Below, in pieces: positions 33,252-42,316 of a stretch of DNA of 64,000 nt; position 1 is the stretch's first letter; every line of letters starts with the position of its first letter. The notes beneath the pieces are model-generated. The model saw only the letters and a program-made list of their open reading frames with translations, was not told where the DNA came from and did no database searches. Made by a program: the position numbers and the translations under genes. Source of the stretch: Tepidibacillus_B infernus (GTDB taxonomy: Bacteria; Bacillota; Bacilli; Tepidibacillales; Tepidibacillaceae); the NCBI RefSeq assembly GCF_048898065.1, contig NZ_JBLWFI010000001.1, positions 1,302,001 through 1,366,000 on the forward strand, written 5' to 3'.

Positions 33252-35423
33252 TTAGATTCCCACCTTTCTAATTTTTACGATGACTTCATGGATCATTGAT
33301 GTGCCTCCAATGGGATCCACTTGATAGGGAACATGGTCCATATAACTAAATCCAACGCCTTTTGCCAAATGAAGTCCATCAGAGAAGTTACCATATGGTG
33401 ACGGGACAAAAACACATTCTGGATGAATTCGTTCTGTAAGTTTTACTTTTACTTGACTCTTTGCATTGGCAGATTCAACTTCAACCAAATCTCCATCCTT
33501 TAATCCCATTTCTATACCGCGTTTTTTGTTGATCCATAACCGTTCTGAGTTATAATCCTTGGTTATTTGCAGCAAATAGGGTAGGTTTGTTGTATAAGAA
33601 TGTGTATGGTAACTTTGTTTCCCTGTTATCAGGCGGAATGAATCTTGGTCTGGTTTTACTTTTGGCTCCATCCATTTCACAACAGGTGAAAAACCGGCTT
33701 TTGCGTAGTTCTCACTTACGAATTCAACTTTACCTGATGGGGTTTTCAATTTGGGAACAACGCCAAGTTCAACTGGATCATCGATTACAATGGTTCCCTT
33801 CTTCTTTAATTCAGATAAAGTAATACCTAGTGGAGCAATCATCGCCTGGTTTAATTCATCAACGGTAAAGTTAAAATAGTGACCGAGTCCCATTGCTTTC
33901 GCAATCTCTGTGAAAATTTGATCAGCTGGAACAGTATTGGGATGAACAACGTCTATGGTTTTTTGTCTTAAACAAACAGCTGGTTTACCACCAGGCAATG
34001 CTTCAATCACATCGTCTCGCTCTAAATAGCTTGGTTCTGGTAACACATAATCTGCAACCATCGCTGTTTCTGACATTTGCACGTCAATCACAACACTTAA
34101 TTCAAGCGCTCTTAGTCCTTCGATCATATAGTTAGGATCGGAATATCCCCGAACAGGATTGGTTTGAATAATGATAGCTGCTTTCACAATCCCTGCTTTT
34201 GCTTTTTGAGGAATTACGCTTGCCACACCAGCATGTGGGTTGACTAATGGAAATTCTGCATCTACCCTTGGCAGAGTAGAAGGTGATGGTGTAGGATGTA
34301 TGGTAGGATCTAATTTTCCAAGTTTCGGACCTTTTCCAAAGATATAGCCACCTTTTTGTTGAATGTTTCCTAATAATGCATTGAATAACGCAACAGCACG
34401 CCCTGTTTCAGCACTATTAGCATAAGTACAACCAAAACCACCACGCCAAGATTGTTCAATCATTACTTTTGGCTTAGCTTTTGCCATATCTCTTGCAATA
34501 CGAGAAATCGTATCTTTGGAAATCCCCGTCACTTTTTCTGCCCATTCTGGCGTATACTCTTGGATTGTTTTTGCATATTCTTCAAAGCCAACAGCATAAT
34601 TAGCAATAAACTCTTTGTCATAAAGCTCTTCTGTCACCAATACATTTGACATAGCTAAAACAAGAGCTAAGTCCGTTCCTGGACGTATCGATAACCATTC
34701 ATCAGCTAGAGGAGCCGTATTGTTTAAGCGTGGGTCAACAATCACAACATAAGCGCCATTATCTTTTGCCGCTCCCAGTGCCTGCACAGAGGCTGGTCTT
34801 ACCCCATCACCATAACTTCGTCCAATAAACATAATGTATTTAGAATTGGCCACATCTCCACCCGGAACTCCACCAATGGTATGAGTAAATCCTGTATCTC
34901 TAGCATTAGAGCATACGACAAGATGGTTAAAATAGTTTGGCGATCCGATCGCATCTAAGAAACGAGGACCATAAAATTTCCCGGTTGGTCTTGGGTCTTC
35001 TACAAAAACAACAGAACCTGGGTCTTTCGCTACAATCTCTTTCAACTTTTGACCAATCTCTTGATAAGCTTGCTCCCAAGAAATTGGTTCAAATGTGCCA
35101 TCTTCTTTTCTTTTAAGAGGTTCTTTGATTCGATCAGGTGAGTAAGCTATTGTTGCAATACCATGACCCCTAGCACAAATCTTCCCTTTACTAAAAGGAT
35201 GATCAGGGTGACCTGCAACCTTCCATAGCCTACCATTTTTTGAATATACCAAGATTCCGCATTTACTTGAGCATGCATTACAAAAGGATGGTGTGATCGT
35301 TATATTTTCTTTTTCATTTGCATAAAGGGTTTGCCAGCTTTGAAATTCAATAGCCCCCAATGAGGCTAAGGCTGTTGTCGCAGCAGAGGCTTTTAAGAAT
35401 GTTCTCCGCGATACTTGTAACAT
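33252..35423 (-). CDS. Molybdopterin oxidoreductase catalytic subunit, polysulfide/thiosulfate reductase-like
   Basis: 723 residues. A TAT signal SRRTFLKAS is at 5-13 with a hydrophobic stretch to ~25, so the enzyme works outside the membrane. The N-terminal [4Fe-4S] site is C48-x2-C51-x3-C55 and C83 (FCNACSSKCG, KGKICARGHG). A Cys at 171 (VVCSNARDTG) is at the place of the molybdenum ligand in PsrA/PhsA. C-terminal molydopterin-binding segments include GKQSYHTHSYTTNLPYL and VPSPYGNFSDGLH. Length fits PsrA/PhsA (~750), shorter than ArrA or TtrA. Likely substrates are polysulfide, sulfur or thiosulfate; arsenate cannot be excluded. First of a three-gene operon. GGAGGGGAACTT precedes ATG. Confidence 0.85.
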   Translation of the reverse strand: MLQVSRRTFLKASAATTALASLGAIEFQSWQTLYANEKENITITPSFCNACSSKCGILVYSKNGRLWKVAGHPDHPFSKGKICARGHGIATIAYSPDRIKEPLKRKEDGTFEPISWEQAYQEIGQKLKEIVAKDPGSVVFVEDPRPTGKFYGPRFLDAIGSPNYFNHLVVCSNARDTGFTHTIGGVPGGDVANSKYIMFIGRSYGDGVRPASVQALGAAKDNGAYVVIVDPRLNNTAPLADEWLSIRPGTDLALVLAMSNVLVTEELYDKEFIANYAVGFEEYAKTIQEYTPEWAEKVTGISKDTISRIARDMAKAKPKVMIEQSWRGGFGCTYANSAETGRAVALFNALLGNIQQKGGYIFGKGPKLGKLDPTIHPTPSPSTLPRVDAEFPLVNPHAGVASVIPQKAKAGIVKAAIIIQTNPVRGYSDPNYMIEGLRALELSVVIDVQMSETAMVADYVLPEPSYLERDDVIEALPGGKPAVCLRQKTIDVVHPNTVPADQIFTEIAKAMGLGHYFNFTVDELNQAMIAPLGITLSELKKKGTIVIDDPVELGVVPKLKTPSGKVEFVSENYAKAGFSPVVKWMEPKVKPDQDSFRLITGKQSYHTHSYTTNLPYLLQITKDYNSERLWINKKRGIEMGLKDGDLVEVESANAKSQVKVKLTERIHPECVFVPSPYGNFSDGLHLAKGVGFSYMDHVPYQVDPIGGTSMIHEVIVKIRKVGI

Positions 35424-35440
35424 AAGTTCCCCTCCTTGTG

Positions 35441-35515
35441 TTTTGAAGATTTAGATAAGTTGTGAAGATTTTTTGAAAATGATGAAGAATTCTTGAAAAT
35501 TTGTGAAGAATTGAA
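35441..35515. promoter_or_regulatory. Four spaced TGAAG boxes before the psr-like operon
   Basis: TTTTGAAGATT, TTGTGAAGATT, TGATGAAGAATT and TTGTGAAGAATT have their TGAAG starts at 35444, 35463, 35483 and 35504, i.e. 19, 20 and 21 bases apart, close to two helical turns. They lie in the 326-bp divergent spacer, 20-90 bases upstream of the catalytic gene's start. A regulator binding on one face of the DNA would suit them. The rest of the spacer is AT-rich with no other clear site. Confidence 0.4.
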
Positions 35516-35749
35516 CATAAAATTGTAAAAAAAATAAAATCCCACTCCCCTTCTATTCTTTATTTATAGAAAAATCATGTATGAAATTATGAATTGCTCA
35601 CTTTAATTGTATGTTTAAATCCCTTATTAGTGGAAATTAAACATTTTAATACCCCCTATAACAAATACTTAGAATATGTTAAAATAATATTAAATTCTGA
35701 CTTATTAGAATATCTTGTCTAGCTTTTATGTTAAAAATGGGGGTATTCT

Positions 35750-36634
35750 ATGCAAATATCTAATCTGGAAGTATTCCTACTGGTTGCCCAATTGAAGAGC
35801 TTATCAAAAGCTTCAAAATTGTTACATCTTTCACAACCAGCAGTTAGTAACAAAATTCATTTGTTGGAAGAAGAACTTAATACCTCTTTATTTGAGCGTT
35901 CTCCTTATGGTGTTTCATTGACAGAAGAAGGTCAAACCGTTTTTCAATATGCACAAGAAATCCTTCATACCTACCATCAATTGGTCGAAACGATTCATCC
36001 TACTAAACAACCCAATAAGGAAAAACTGATGATTGGTACAGAATCAATGATTGGCAGCTATTTCCTTCCTTGTAAAATATGGAGCTTTATGGATAAGTAT
36101 CCCATGGTCGAAATGAAAATTATCACCTACGATCGTGCCAATCTATTTAAAGAACTTGAGGAGCATTCCATTGATGTTGCACTTGTTGAAGGTGCTATTC
36201 CTTCAGAATCTCCTTTTCATTCCCAGATCATTTCTACCGAACCAGTTTATTTAGCCGTTCCTAACCAAAAAAAATGGCAAAACATTGACGTTTTACCATT
36301 ACATGAGCTATATGAAATTGAAATGATCTTACCTGATGAAAATACAGGTTTCCGACAAACTGTTGAAAAGGCACTTATCCAACAAGGAATTCAAATGAAT
36401 AAACTACATATTATCGCCGAAACGAATAATGTAGGGACGATGAAATCATTAGTTGAATCAGGAAAGGGAGTTTCCTTTATGTGTGATACCCTAAAAAATA
36501 TGAGCCATTCCTTGGAACATATCAAATTACTTAAGGTTGAATCATTAAATATTAAAATTGACTATTATCTAGTTTACTCCTCTGAAAATACAAATCCAGT
36601 CTTAAAACCCTTTATAGAAGAATTATTTTTATGA
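35750..36634 (+). CDS. LysR-family transcription regulator
   Basis: 294 residues, the normal length. The N-terminal winged helix-turn-helix is FLLVAQLKSLSKASKLLHLS then QPAVSNKIHLLEEEL and LFERSPYGVSLTEEGQ. The effector domain begins at ~95 (KLMIGTESMIGSYFLPCKIW). It diverges from the psr-like operon, the standard LysR layout, and probably controls it in response to an electron acceptor; it may also autoregulate. Start ATG with GGGGGTATTCT. Related proteins include CysL/YwfK, which regulate sulfur genes; this link is suggestive only. Confidence 0.85.
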   Translation: MQISNLEVFLLVAQLKSLSKASKLLHLSQPAVSNKIHLLEEELNTSLFERSPYGVSLTEEGQTVFQYAQEILHTYHQLVETIHPTKQPNKEKLMIGTESMIGSYFLPCKIWSFMDKYPMVEMKIITYDRANLFKELEEHSIDVALVEGAIPSESPFHSQIISTEPVYLAVPNQKKWQNIDVLPLHELYEIEMILPDENTGFRQTVEKALIQQGIQMNKLHIIAETNNVGTMKSLVESGKGVSFMCDTLKNMSHSLEHIKLLKVESLNIKIDYYLVYSSENTNPVLKPFIEELFL

Positions 36635-36664
36635 AATGATAGACTTAGGCAAGTAAGATATCTA

Positions 36665-37870
36665 CTACGAATTAGCTAATGATTTTATCTTTTTATTCAA
36701 TGCCCATTGCGCCCAGATTCCATTAAGCAATAACAAAAGCGCAGTTACAAAAAAGACTCCATTTAACCCTATATACCCCGCTAGAAAACCGCCTGAAATT
36801 GGTCCAATCATATTCCCAAGAAAAGTTGCACTATTGCTATATCCAAAGGCAGTACTTTCCATCCCTTTTGGTGCGAAACGATGGGTTAACGAATTGACAG
36901 ATGGTAGTAAACCACCTATTGTTAGCCCAAGTAAGAACCTCCAAATAATTAATTGCCAAATATTTGTAGAAAATCCTTGAGGAATGAAAAGTAGAGCTGC
37001 ACCGATAATAGAATAAATCAGAACCTTCTGGTGCCCGATCTTATCACCTAACACCCCTAATCTTGGGGCAGCTATCATCTCAGCAAAACCAGCCGTAGCA
37101 GCAACCAATCCTGCGAAAAACGAGACTTTTCCACCAGGTGGTTCTAATTTCTGAACAAACAGCGATAAGATTGGATTCACATTTAGTACCGCAAACTGAA
37201 TCATAAAGGCAACTACAAATAGTTGAATCAATGGTTGGGTTGCTACAATTAACTTGAAATCACTAACAAAACTACCTGTCTCTTGTTTTTCTCTTGGAGT
37301 AAATTCCTCTTTAACCAAAAACATGACAATAAATGTTGCGATTAAAATAAACAAGCCAGTATAAAAGAAAACATGCCGATAACCAATATAATCAGCCAAA
37401 ATCCCACCTAAAAATGGACCTATAATCGAACCAGCAACAGCTCCAGAACGCAATGTTCCCATAGCATATCCTACTTTTTCCTTAGGAGAATTCGTGGCAA
37501 CTAAGGCGATTGCAGCAGGGTTAAATCCTGCAATTACTCCATTTAGTAAACGTAAAAATAACAAATGATAGACATTTGTAGCTAACCCCATGAGAGAAAT
37601 AACAATAGCCATTCCAAATCCTGAACGAAGAATCATAATTTTACGCCCATATTTATCAGCTAATCTTCCCCATAACGGTGAAAAAAGAAATGCAGTTAAA
37701 AAATTGGCCCCAAATATCAACCCTGCCCATAATGCTACTTGACTTTCGGATTCAATCCCCATTTCTTGATGAATAAACAACGGTAAGAACGGCATAATGG
37801 AGCTCATTGCTGCCATCAATAAAAAAACCGCCCCCCAAAGGATATATAAATTTCTCCGCCATAACTCCAT
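36665..37870 (-). CDS. MFS multidrug-type efflux transporter
   Basis: 401 residues, twelve helices. SPLWGRLADKYGRKIMILRS (motif A) and LNGVIAGFNPAAIALVATNS, then LRSGAVAGSIIGPFLGGILA (motif C, antiporter type) put it in the drug:H+ antiporter-1 group with MdtG/YttB-like pumps. The antiporter motif supports proton-driven export. It is convergent with the LysR gene and independent of it. An AGAGAGAAGGGACAAC-like ribosome binding sequence precedes ATG. Confidence 0.82.
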   Translation of the reverse strand: MELWRRNLYILWGAVFLLMAAMSSIMPFLPLFIHQEMGIESESQVALWAGLIFGANFLTAFLFSPLWGRLADKYGRKIMILRSGFGMAIVISLMGLATNVYHLLFLRLLNGVIAGFNPAAIALVATNSPKEKVGYAMGTLRSGAVAGSIIGPFLGGILADYIGYRHVFFYTGLFILIATFIVMFLVKEEFTPREKQETGSFVSDFKLIVATQPLIQLFVVAFMIQFAVLNVNPILSLFVQKLEPPGGKVSFFAGLVAATAGFAEMIAAPRLGVLGDKIGHQKVLIYSIIGAALLFIPQGFSTNIWQLIIWRFLLGLTIGGLLPSVNSLTHRFAPKGMESTAFGYSNSATFLGNMIGPISGGFLAGYIGLNGVFFVTALLLLLNGIWAQWALNKKIKSLANS

Positions 37871-38033
37871 ATGTTGTCCCTTCTCTCTCTGAATCTAATC
37901 TTCTTTATTATATATTTCGTAAAACGAAATTTAAAGACAGTGAAATGGTTTTTTAAGAAAAAAAATATCTTATTCCCTTTTATCCTAAAAAAAGGAAACA
38001 AGATATCATCTCGTCTTTTAATCTAATTTTTCA

Positions 38034-38279
38034 TTATTCTATTACCGTTTTGGAGGAGTAATCCGTTTTAATCTCAGTTCGATACGAACGTTCTACCTTT
38101 TTCACAAACGATAATTTTTGCAAATATGCCATTGTTTTATCCATGTCTTTTTCATTCACATATAAAATACAATAGTTCATTCTTTTAGAAATAAAATGGA
38201 TATGTCCAATTCTTTCTAGATTCCTTGCTGCTTTAAAATCATTTATCCATACAATGAGTCCAACTCTTTTTGGAAACAT
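38034..38279 (-). CDS. ylbG: YlbG family protein (UPF0298)
   Basis: 81 residues. MFPKRVGLIVWINDFKAARN, HIHFISKRMNYCILYVN and LSFVKKVERSYRTEIKTDY match YlbG along its length. Function is not established; in Bacillus the gene sits next to ylbF, as here. The frame opens further upstream, but AAAGGAGACGATGAC places the start at this ATG. Confidence 0.9.
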   Translation of the reverse strand: MFPKRVGLIVWINDFKAARNLERIGHIHFISKRMNYCILYVNEKDMDKTMAYLQKLSFVKKVERSYRTEIKTDYSSKTVIE

Positions 38280-38362
38280 GTCATCGTCTCCTTTGAAAAC
38301 GTATAACAAAACTTAAAGACATACTACCATTTCTTTAACATTGATGCAAGAATTAAAAAAAG

Positions 38363-38803
38363 TTAAATCGCACAGACATTACTTAATCCACAAGAACTGC
38401 AGCTTCCAGTACTACAAGAACCACCTAACAATGCATCACCATTTCTAGGTACTTTGATCGATTTTGAAATAGAATGAGCAATCGTTCGAGATATGAGGTA
38501 AAACATTTGATCTAGGTTCTCTTCAGCTTTTTTAAACTGCTTTACTGTTTCAAGTTGATCAAGCTCAGTTAATACCTGATCGATTCTTTGTTTTACTTCA
38601 TGGTAACTTGGATGAAAGCGGCCAAAGCGTTGAACCTCTGCAAAGCTTTCTTTTTCTTCTTGAAGTTTTTTCTTCAGCGCAATCACTTCTGGATCTTTTT
38701 CTAATGCTTGTTTATATTGAAGATACTCCATCACTTCTTTTGACCGATTAATCATATCTGCCAAATCATAAGTTTGGAGAATCACATCGGTATCTAAATT
38801 CAT
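38363..38803 (-). CDS. ylbF: YlbF family regulator (RicF-like) with C-terminal cysteines
   Basis: 146 residues, the usual length. Helical YlbF/YmcA domain (ILQTYDLADMINRSKEVMEY then QYKQALEKDPEVIALKKKL and FGRFHPSYHEVKQRID), and a Cys-rich tail GGSCSTGSCSSCGLSNVC. In Bacillus subtilis the Ric proteins (YlbF, YmcA, YaaT) form an FeS-cluster complex that affects RNase Y-dependent mRNA maturation, competence, biofilm and sporulation. The Cys tail fits cluster binding. GGAGGGATTGAT precedes the ATG at 38803. It shares a strand and probably an operon with ylbG. Confidence 0.9.
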   Translation of the reverse strand: MNLDTDVILQTYDLADMINRSKEVMEYLQYKQALEKDPEVIALKKKLQEEKESFAEVQRFGRFHPSYHEVKQRIDQVLTELDQLETVKQFKKAEENLDQMFYLISRTIAHSISKSIKVPRNGDALLGGSCSTGSCSSCGLSNVCAI

Positions 38804-38865
38804 ATCAATCCCTCCATCCTTATTATAACATGAGATGATGGTTTGCACTATGAAAGGATGACTAA

Positions 38866-40494
38866 CTATATATGGAATGGAAAGGAGGGAAATACATTTT
38901 CGATTCGATAATCCTTGTTTCTTAACACTTCAAAAGGAGTCTCCTCTTCTTCTTCTATCTCTTGACCCATTAATACCCTATCCTCAGTCCATATCTGTTT
39001 ATTTGGATTAAATCCAGCCTGTTGAAGGTTCTGTAAAAGAAAGTCAAATCGTTCTCTTTTGATGATTAAATGGGTTGGCGAAATCTCGCCAATGATCCAT
39101 TCTTTAAAACGTTGTAGCGACTTTAAAGTATTTGCGATTTCTTCAGATTGGCATACCATGATTCGAACGTCTAAAAATGAAATGGTTCCATAATTTTTGC
39201 CCCAATCAAGGAGGGTTTGTTTCAAATGGTCCCCAATCGGGATCATACTCAACCTTTCCAAGAAAGCTAAAATGTCTTCAATTGACTTTTGTTTTTCTAA
39301 TCCTTTTAAAATCGAATCTTTTGTTAAACGATAGCGGTTCATTTGGTCTATTTGTTCCAAAACAGCAAATTGCTCTAATTGAGCTCTTAATCGATAAGGA
39401 AAATTTTTGGGCACTAAAAGTTCATAATTGGGTTGAACATAGATTTGAGCTAATTCCTCTTTTTCTTTAGGAAGCCATTTAAATAGCCAGTTTCCATCTG
39501 TATCTTTTCCTAATTCAATCCAACCAAAAGCATATAATGGTTTTAATATTTCTTGTTCTGCTCGAACAGCAAACTCCTCACTTACAGGTCGGTTTAAACG
39601 TTTAGCTAACCTATGAAAAATCGACGTGAAAGAATACCAGCGTCCTTCTGGAAAATGAAAAAGTATAAAAAATAAATGCTGTAGAAAGATATCGCTTGAT
39701 TTAAACTGTATCCGAATCAGTTGTTCCAACAATCCTCTTCTTTCCCCTTGAGTCAATGTAAACCATTTTTCTATTTTATCTGTCCCAACTAATTGATCTG
39801 TTTTTTCGATCAAATCCATCGTTTCTACAATTACTAATAAAAGCTGTAAAAAAACAGGGTATTCATAGAGATGATCTCGATTCATTGGAAATTTGCTTAA
39901 CAAAGTTTCATCCATCCCAAAGTGTTCTGACAGCTTGGCCAAATGGCGTTTATGTACTGTTCCTCTTTGCGTGAGTGGAACCGATTCTGTTTGGATATAA
40001 GTTAAAAATTGAAAAAGATCTTCTTCCAAATCTCCTTTTGGACTTGGCTCTAAAGTATAAGGGGTTTGCTCTTCGGATTGTTGATTAAAGTTTTGAAAAA
40101 ATAAAAATCGGTGCCATTGCAAAAAAAGCTGTTCGGGGATCGTATAGGCCACTTCTCCCCAGGATTTTCTTATGGTGTATAGAATTCCTTTTCTACGTAA
40201 TTTGATTAATCCATATTCGAACTCATTCCTATTTAATGTTCCTCTTAATTTATCTAATTTTCGATAAGGAAAGATTTGGTTAGGAATCTGAACGATAAAA
40301 TAGCTTAAGACCTCTTTTTCTAAATTCGTCATTTTTTCAAAGATTTCTCTTAATGCATCAGAATTTGAAAAAAGCTCAATCAATTGTTCGACCATTTGAT
40401 TAGGTTGATTGCTATTAACTTTGATTTGATGTTCTTCAATGATTTTTTTTAATGTGGAAGGTGACAATTGTTCAAGATAAGATCTTAGCTGCAT
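38866..40494 (-). CDS. Helicase-associated (XPB/Ssl2 N-terminal-like) protein
   Basis: 542 residues, soluble. It starts MQLRSYLEQLSPSTLKKIIE, then a series of winged-helix-like repeats, and in the C-terminal third FLDVRIMVCQSEEIANTLKS and HLIIKRERFDFLLQNLQQAGF. This is the Helicase_C_3/XPB N-terminal-like domain, which in bacteria is usually encoded beside an XPB helicase. It lies 17 bases after the XPB gene. It probably acts as a DNA-binding or regulatory partner, by analogy to XPB partners in archaea; no nuclease motif was seen. Confidence 0.7.
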   Translation of the reverse strand: MQLRSYLEQLSPSTLKKIIEEHQIKVNSNQPNQMVEQLIELFSNSDALREIFEKMTNLEKEVLSYFIVQIPNQIFPYRKLDKLRGTLNRNEFEYGLIKLRRKGILYTIRKSWGEVAYTIPEQLFLQWHRFLFFQNFNQQSEEQTPYTLEPSPKGDLEEDLFQFLTYIQTESVPLTQRGTVHKRHLAKLSEHFGMDETLLSKFPMNRDHLYEYPVFLQLLLVIVETMDLIEKTDQLVGTDKIEKWFTLTQGERRGLLEQLIRIQFKSSDIFLQHLFFILFHFPEGRWYSFTSIFHRLAKRLNRPVSEEFAVRAEQEILKPLYAFGWIELGKDTDGNWLFKWLPKEKEELAQIYVQPNYELLVPKNFPYRLRAQLEQFAVLEQIDQMNRYRLTKDSILKGLEKQKSIEDILAFLERLSMIPIGDHLKQTLLDWGKNYGTISFLDVRIMVCQSEEIANTLKSLQRFKEWIIGEISPTHLIIKRERFDFLLQNLQQAGFNPNKQIWTEDRVLMGQEIEEEEETPFEVLRNKDYRIENVFPSFPFHI

Positions 40495-40511
40495 AAAATC
40501 TTCCCCCTCAC

Positions 40512-42188
40512 TTATAGCAAATCATGCTCTTCAATTTTATATTGATACCCCTGTTCAATTAAAAAGAGTTGCCGTTTCATCGCATATTCCTGATCGATGG
40601 TTTGATCGCTAACCAATGTATAGAAATAGGCTTGATTCCCTTCCTGTTTTGGTCTTAAGATTCTACCTAGACGTTGAGCCTCTTCTTGCCTTGAACCAAA
40701 GGTACCTGAGACTTGAATCGCAACTTTTGCATCAGGAAGATCAATAGCAAAATTTGCTACCTTAGAAACGACTAAAATTTTGATCTCTCCATTTTTAAAA
40801 CGCTGATAGATGACTTCCCGTTCATCCTGCTTAACTTTACCCGTAATAAAAGGAACCTGTAATTCTCTAGCAATATTCTCTAATTGATCAAGATATTGTC
40901 CGATGATGAGAATGGAATCGCCTTGATGTTTGTTTAAAATTTTCTTTAACCCTTCTATTTTTAAAGGATTAGTGGAAGCAATCCGATACCTTTGTCTTTT
41001 TGGTGCTATAAGATATTCTTCTTTCCATTCCTTGGACAAGGGTAAACGAATCTCTGTACAAAGGGCTTCTGCGATCCATCCTTCGTTTTCCATTTGTAAC
41101 CATGGAACATCATATTTCTTAGGGCCTATGAGAGAAAAGACTTCCTCTTCCTTCTGATCTTCTCGAACCAGTGTAGCTGTCAACCCTACTCTTCTTTTGG
41201 CCTGAATATTTGCGGTAAACCGAAAAACAGGAGCAGGTAAGAGATGTACCTCATCGTAAATAATCAAACCCCAATTTCTTTGTTGAAATAACCCCATATG
41301 TGTAAATTCACTCTGACCTGAGGAACGGTGCGTTAGGATTTGATAAGTGGCCACTGTAACCGGCTTTACTTCCTTTAGATTCCCACTATACTCCCCCACT
41401 TGTTCTTCCGTAAGACTTGTTTTATCTAAAATCTCACGTATCCATTGCCGAACCGAAGTGGTATTTGTCGTCAAAATTAAGGTTTCACTTTTAATTTCGG
41501 CCATGATTCCTATACCAATAATGGTTTTCCCTGAACCACAGGGTAATACTAAAACCCCACTGCCTCCATAAATCGATCCACTTGCATAAAACGAATCAAT
41601 CGCCTGCTTCTGATAATCTCGTAATTGAAATGGTCTTCCTGACAGCGTCTGTGGTAATAAAGCGATAGGCAAATGCTCTCCTTGCTGATATCCCGCTAAA
41701 TCCTGAACGGGATAACCTAATTTGATCAGCTCTTGCTTCAATACACCTCTAGCAGACTCATCTATCACAACAGTAAAATGATCGATTTCCTCTAAAAAGT
41801 AGTTTTTTAAAGAACGGTAAGCCATGATTTCCTTTAAAATTTCAGGATCTTTCGTCTTGCATACCAATCTCCCATTTATTTTTTCAAAAGAGAGCAATCC
41901 AAAACGGCTGATATATTCTCGTATCTCCGTTTCGATGTGGGAAGGAACCTGGAATTTGCTATATTGATGTAAACTTTCTAAGATTTGCTCAGCTGTAATG
42001 CCACTTGCCGCTGCATTCCATAAAGATAGCGGCGTCATCCGATAAGTATGAATGTATTCCGGACTTTTCACGAGTTCGGCAAACAGTGTAATTTTTTCCC
42101 TGACTTGATCATACATCGGATTTTGAACTTCTACAAACATCGAACGATCACTTTGGATAATGAGTGGTCTTTCAGGATGGATGCTCAA
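40512..42188 (-). CDS. XPB-type DEAD/DEAH-box DNA helicase
   Basis: 558 residues, superfamily 2. An N-terminal XPB-like domain (to ~180) is followed by the Q-region LRDYQKQAIDSFY, Walker A VLPCGSGKTIIGIG, VATYQILTHR, Walker B WGLIIYDEVHLLPAP, motif III VGLTATLVRED and the C-terminal motifs DSILIIGQYLDQ and AQRLGRILRPK. Archaeal and bacterial XPB unwind DNA 3'-5' and are linked to repair. The frame opens at GTG 42197; GAGGTGG followed by TTG at 42188 is a better start. It forms an operon with the partner gene downstream. Confidence 0.88.
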   Translation of the reverse strand: MSIHPERPLIIQSDRSMFVEVQNPMYDQVREKITLFAELVKSPEYIHTYRMTPLSLWNAAASGITAEQILESLHQYSKFQVPSHIETEIREYISRFGLLSFEKINGRLVCKTKDPEILKEIMAYRSLKNYFLEEIDHFTVVIDESARGVLKQELIKLGYPVQDLAGYQQGEHLPIALLPQTLSGRPFQLRDYQKQAIDSFYASGSIYGGSGVLVLPCGSGKTIIGIGIMAEIKSETLILTTNTTSVRQWIREILDKTSLTEEQVGEYSGNLKEVKPVTVATYQILTHRSSGQSEFTHMGLFQQRNWGLIIYDEVHLLPAPVFRFTANIQAKRRVGLTATLVREDQKEEEVFSLIGPKKYDVPWLQMENEGWIAEALCTEIRLPLSKEWKEEYLIAPKRQRYRIASTNPLKIEGLKKILNKHQGDSILIIGQYLDQLENIARELQVPFITGKVKQDEREVIYQRFKNGEIKILVVSKVANFAIDLPDAKVAIQVSGTFGSRQEEAQRLGRILRPKQEGNQAYFYTLVSDQTIDQEYAMKRQLFLIEQGYQYKIEEHDLL

Positions 42189-42316
42189 TTTTTCCACCTC
42201 GCTTTAACACCTATTCTTTTAGCTTGAATCAAAAGGACATATTCTATGTATCACACCAATCTTTCTCCCACTGCATATGGTATGAGTAAGGCGATTGCCT
42301 AGTAAGGAGGGTAATT

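Noticed and set aside
35424..35749. CRISPR-like reading of the spaced repeats upstream of the psr operon
   Set aside because: Units are only ~11 bases with 19-21-base spacing and no spacer-repeat pattern; regulatory boxes are a better explanation.
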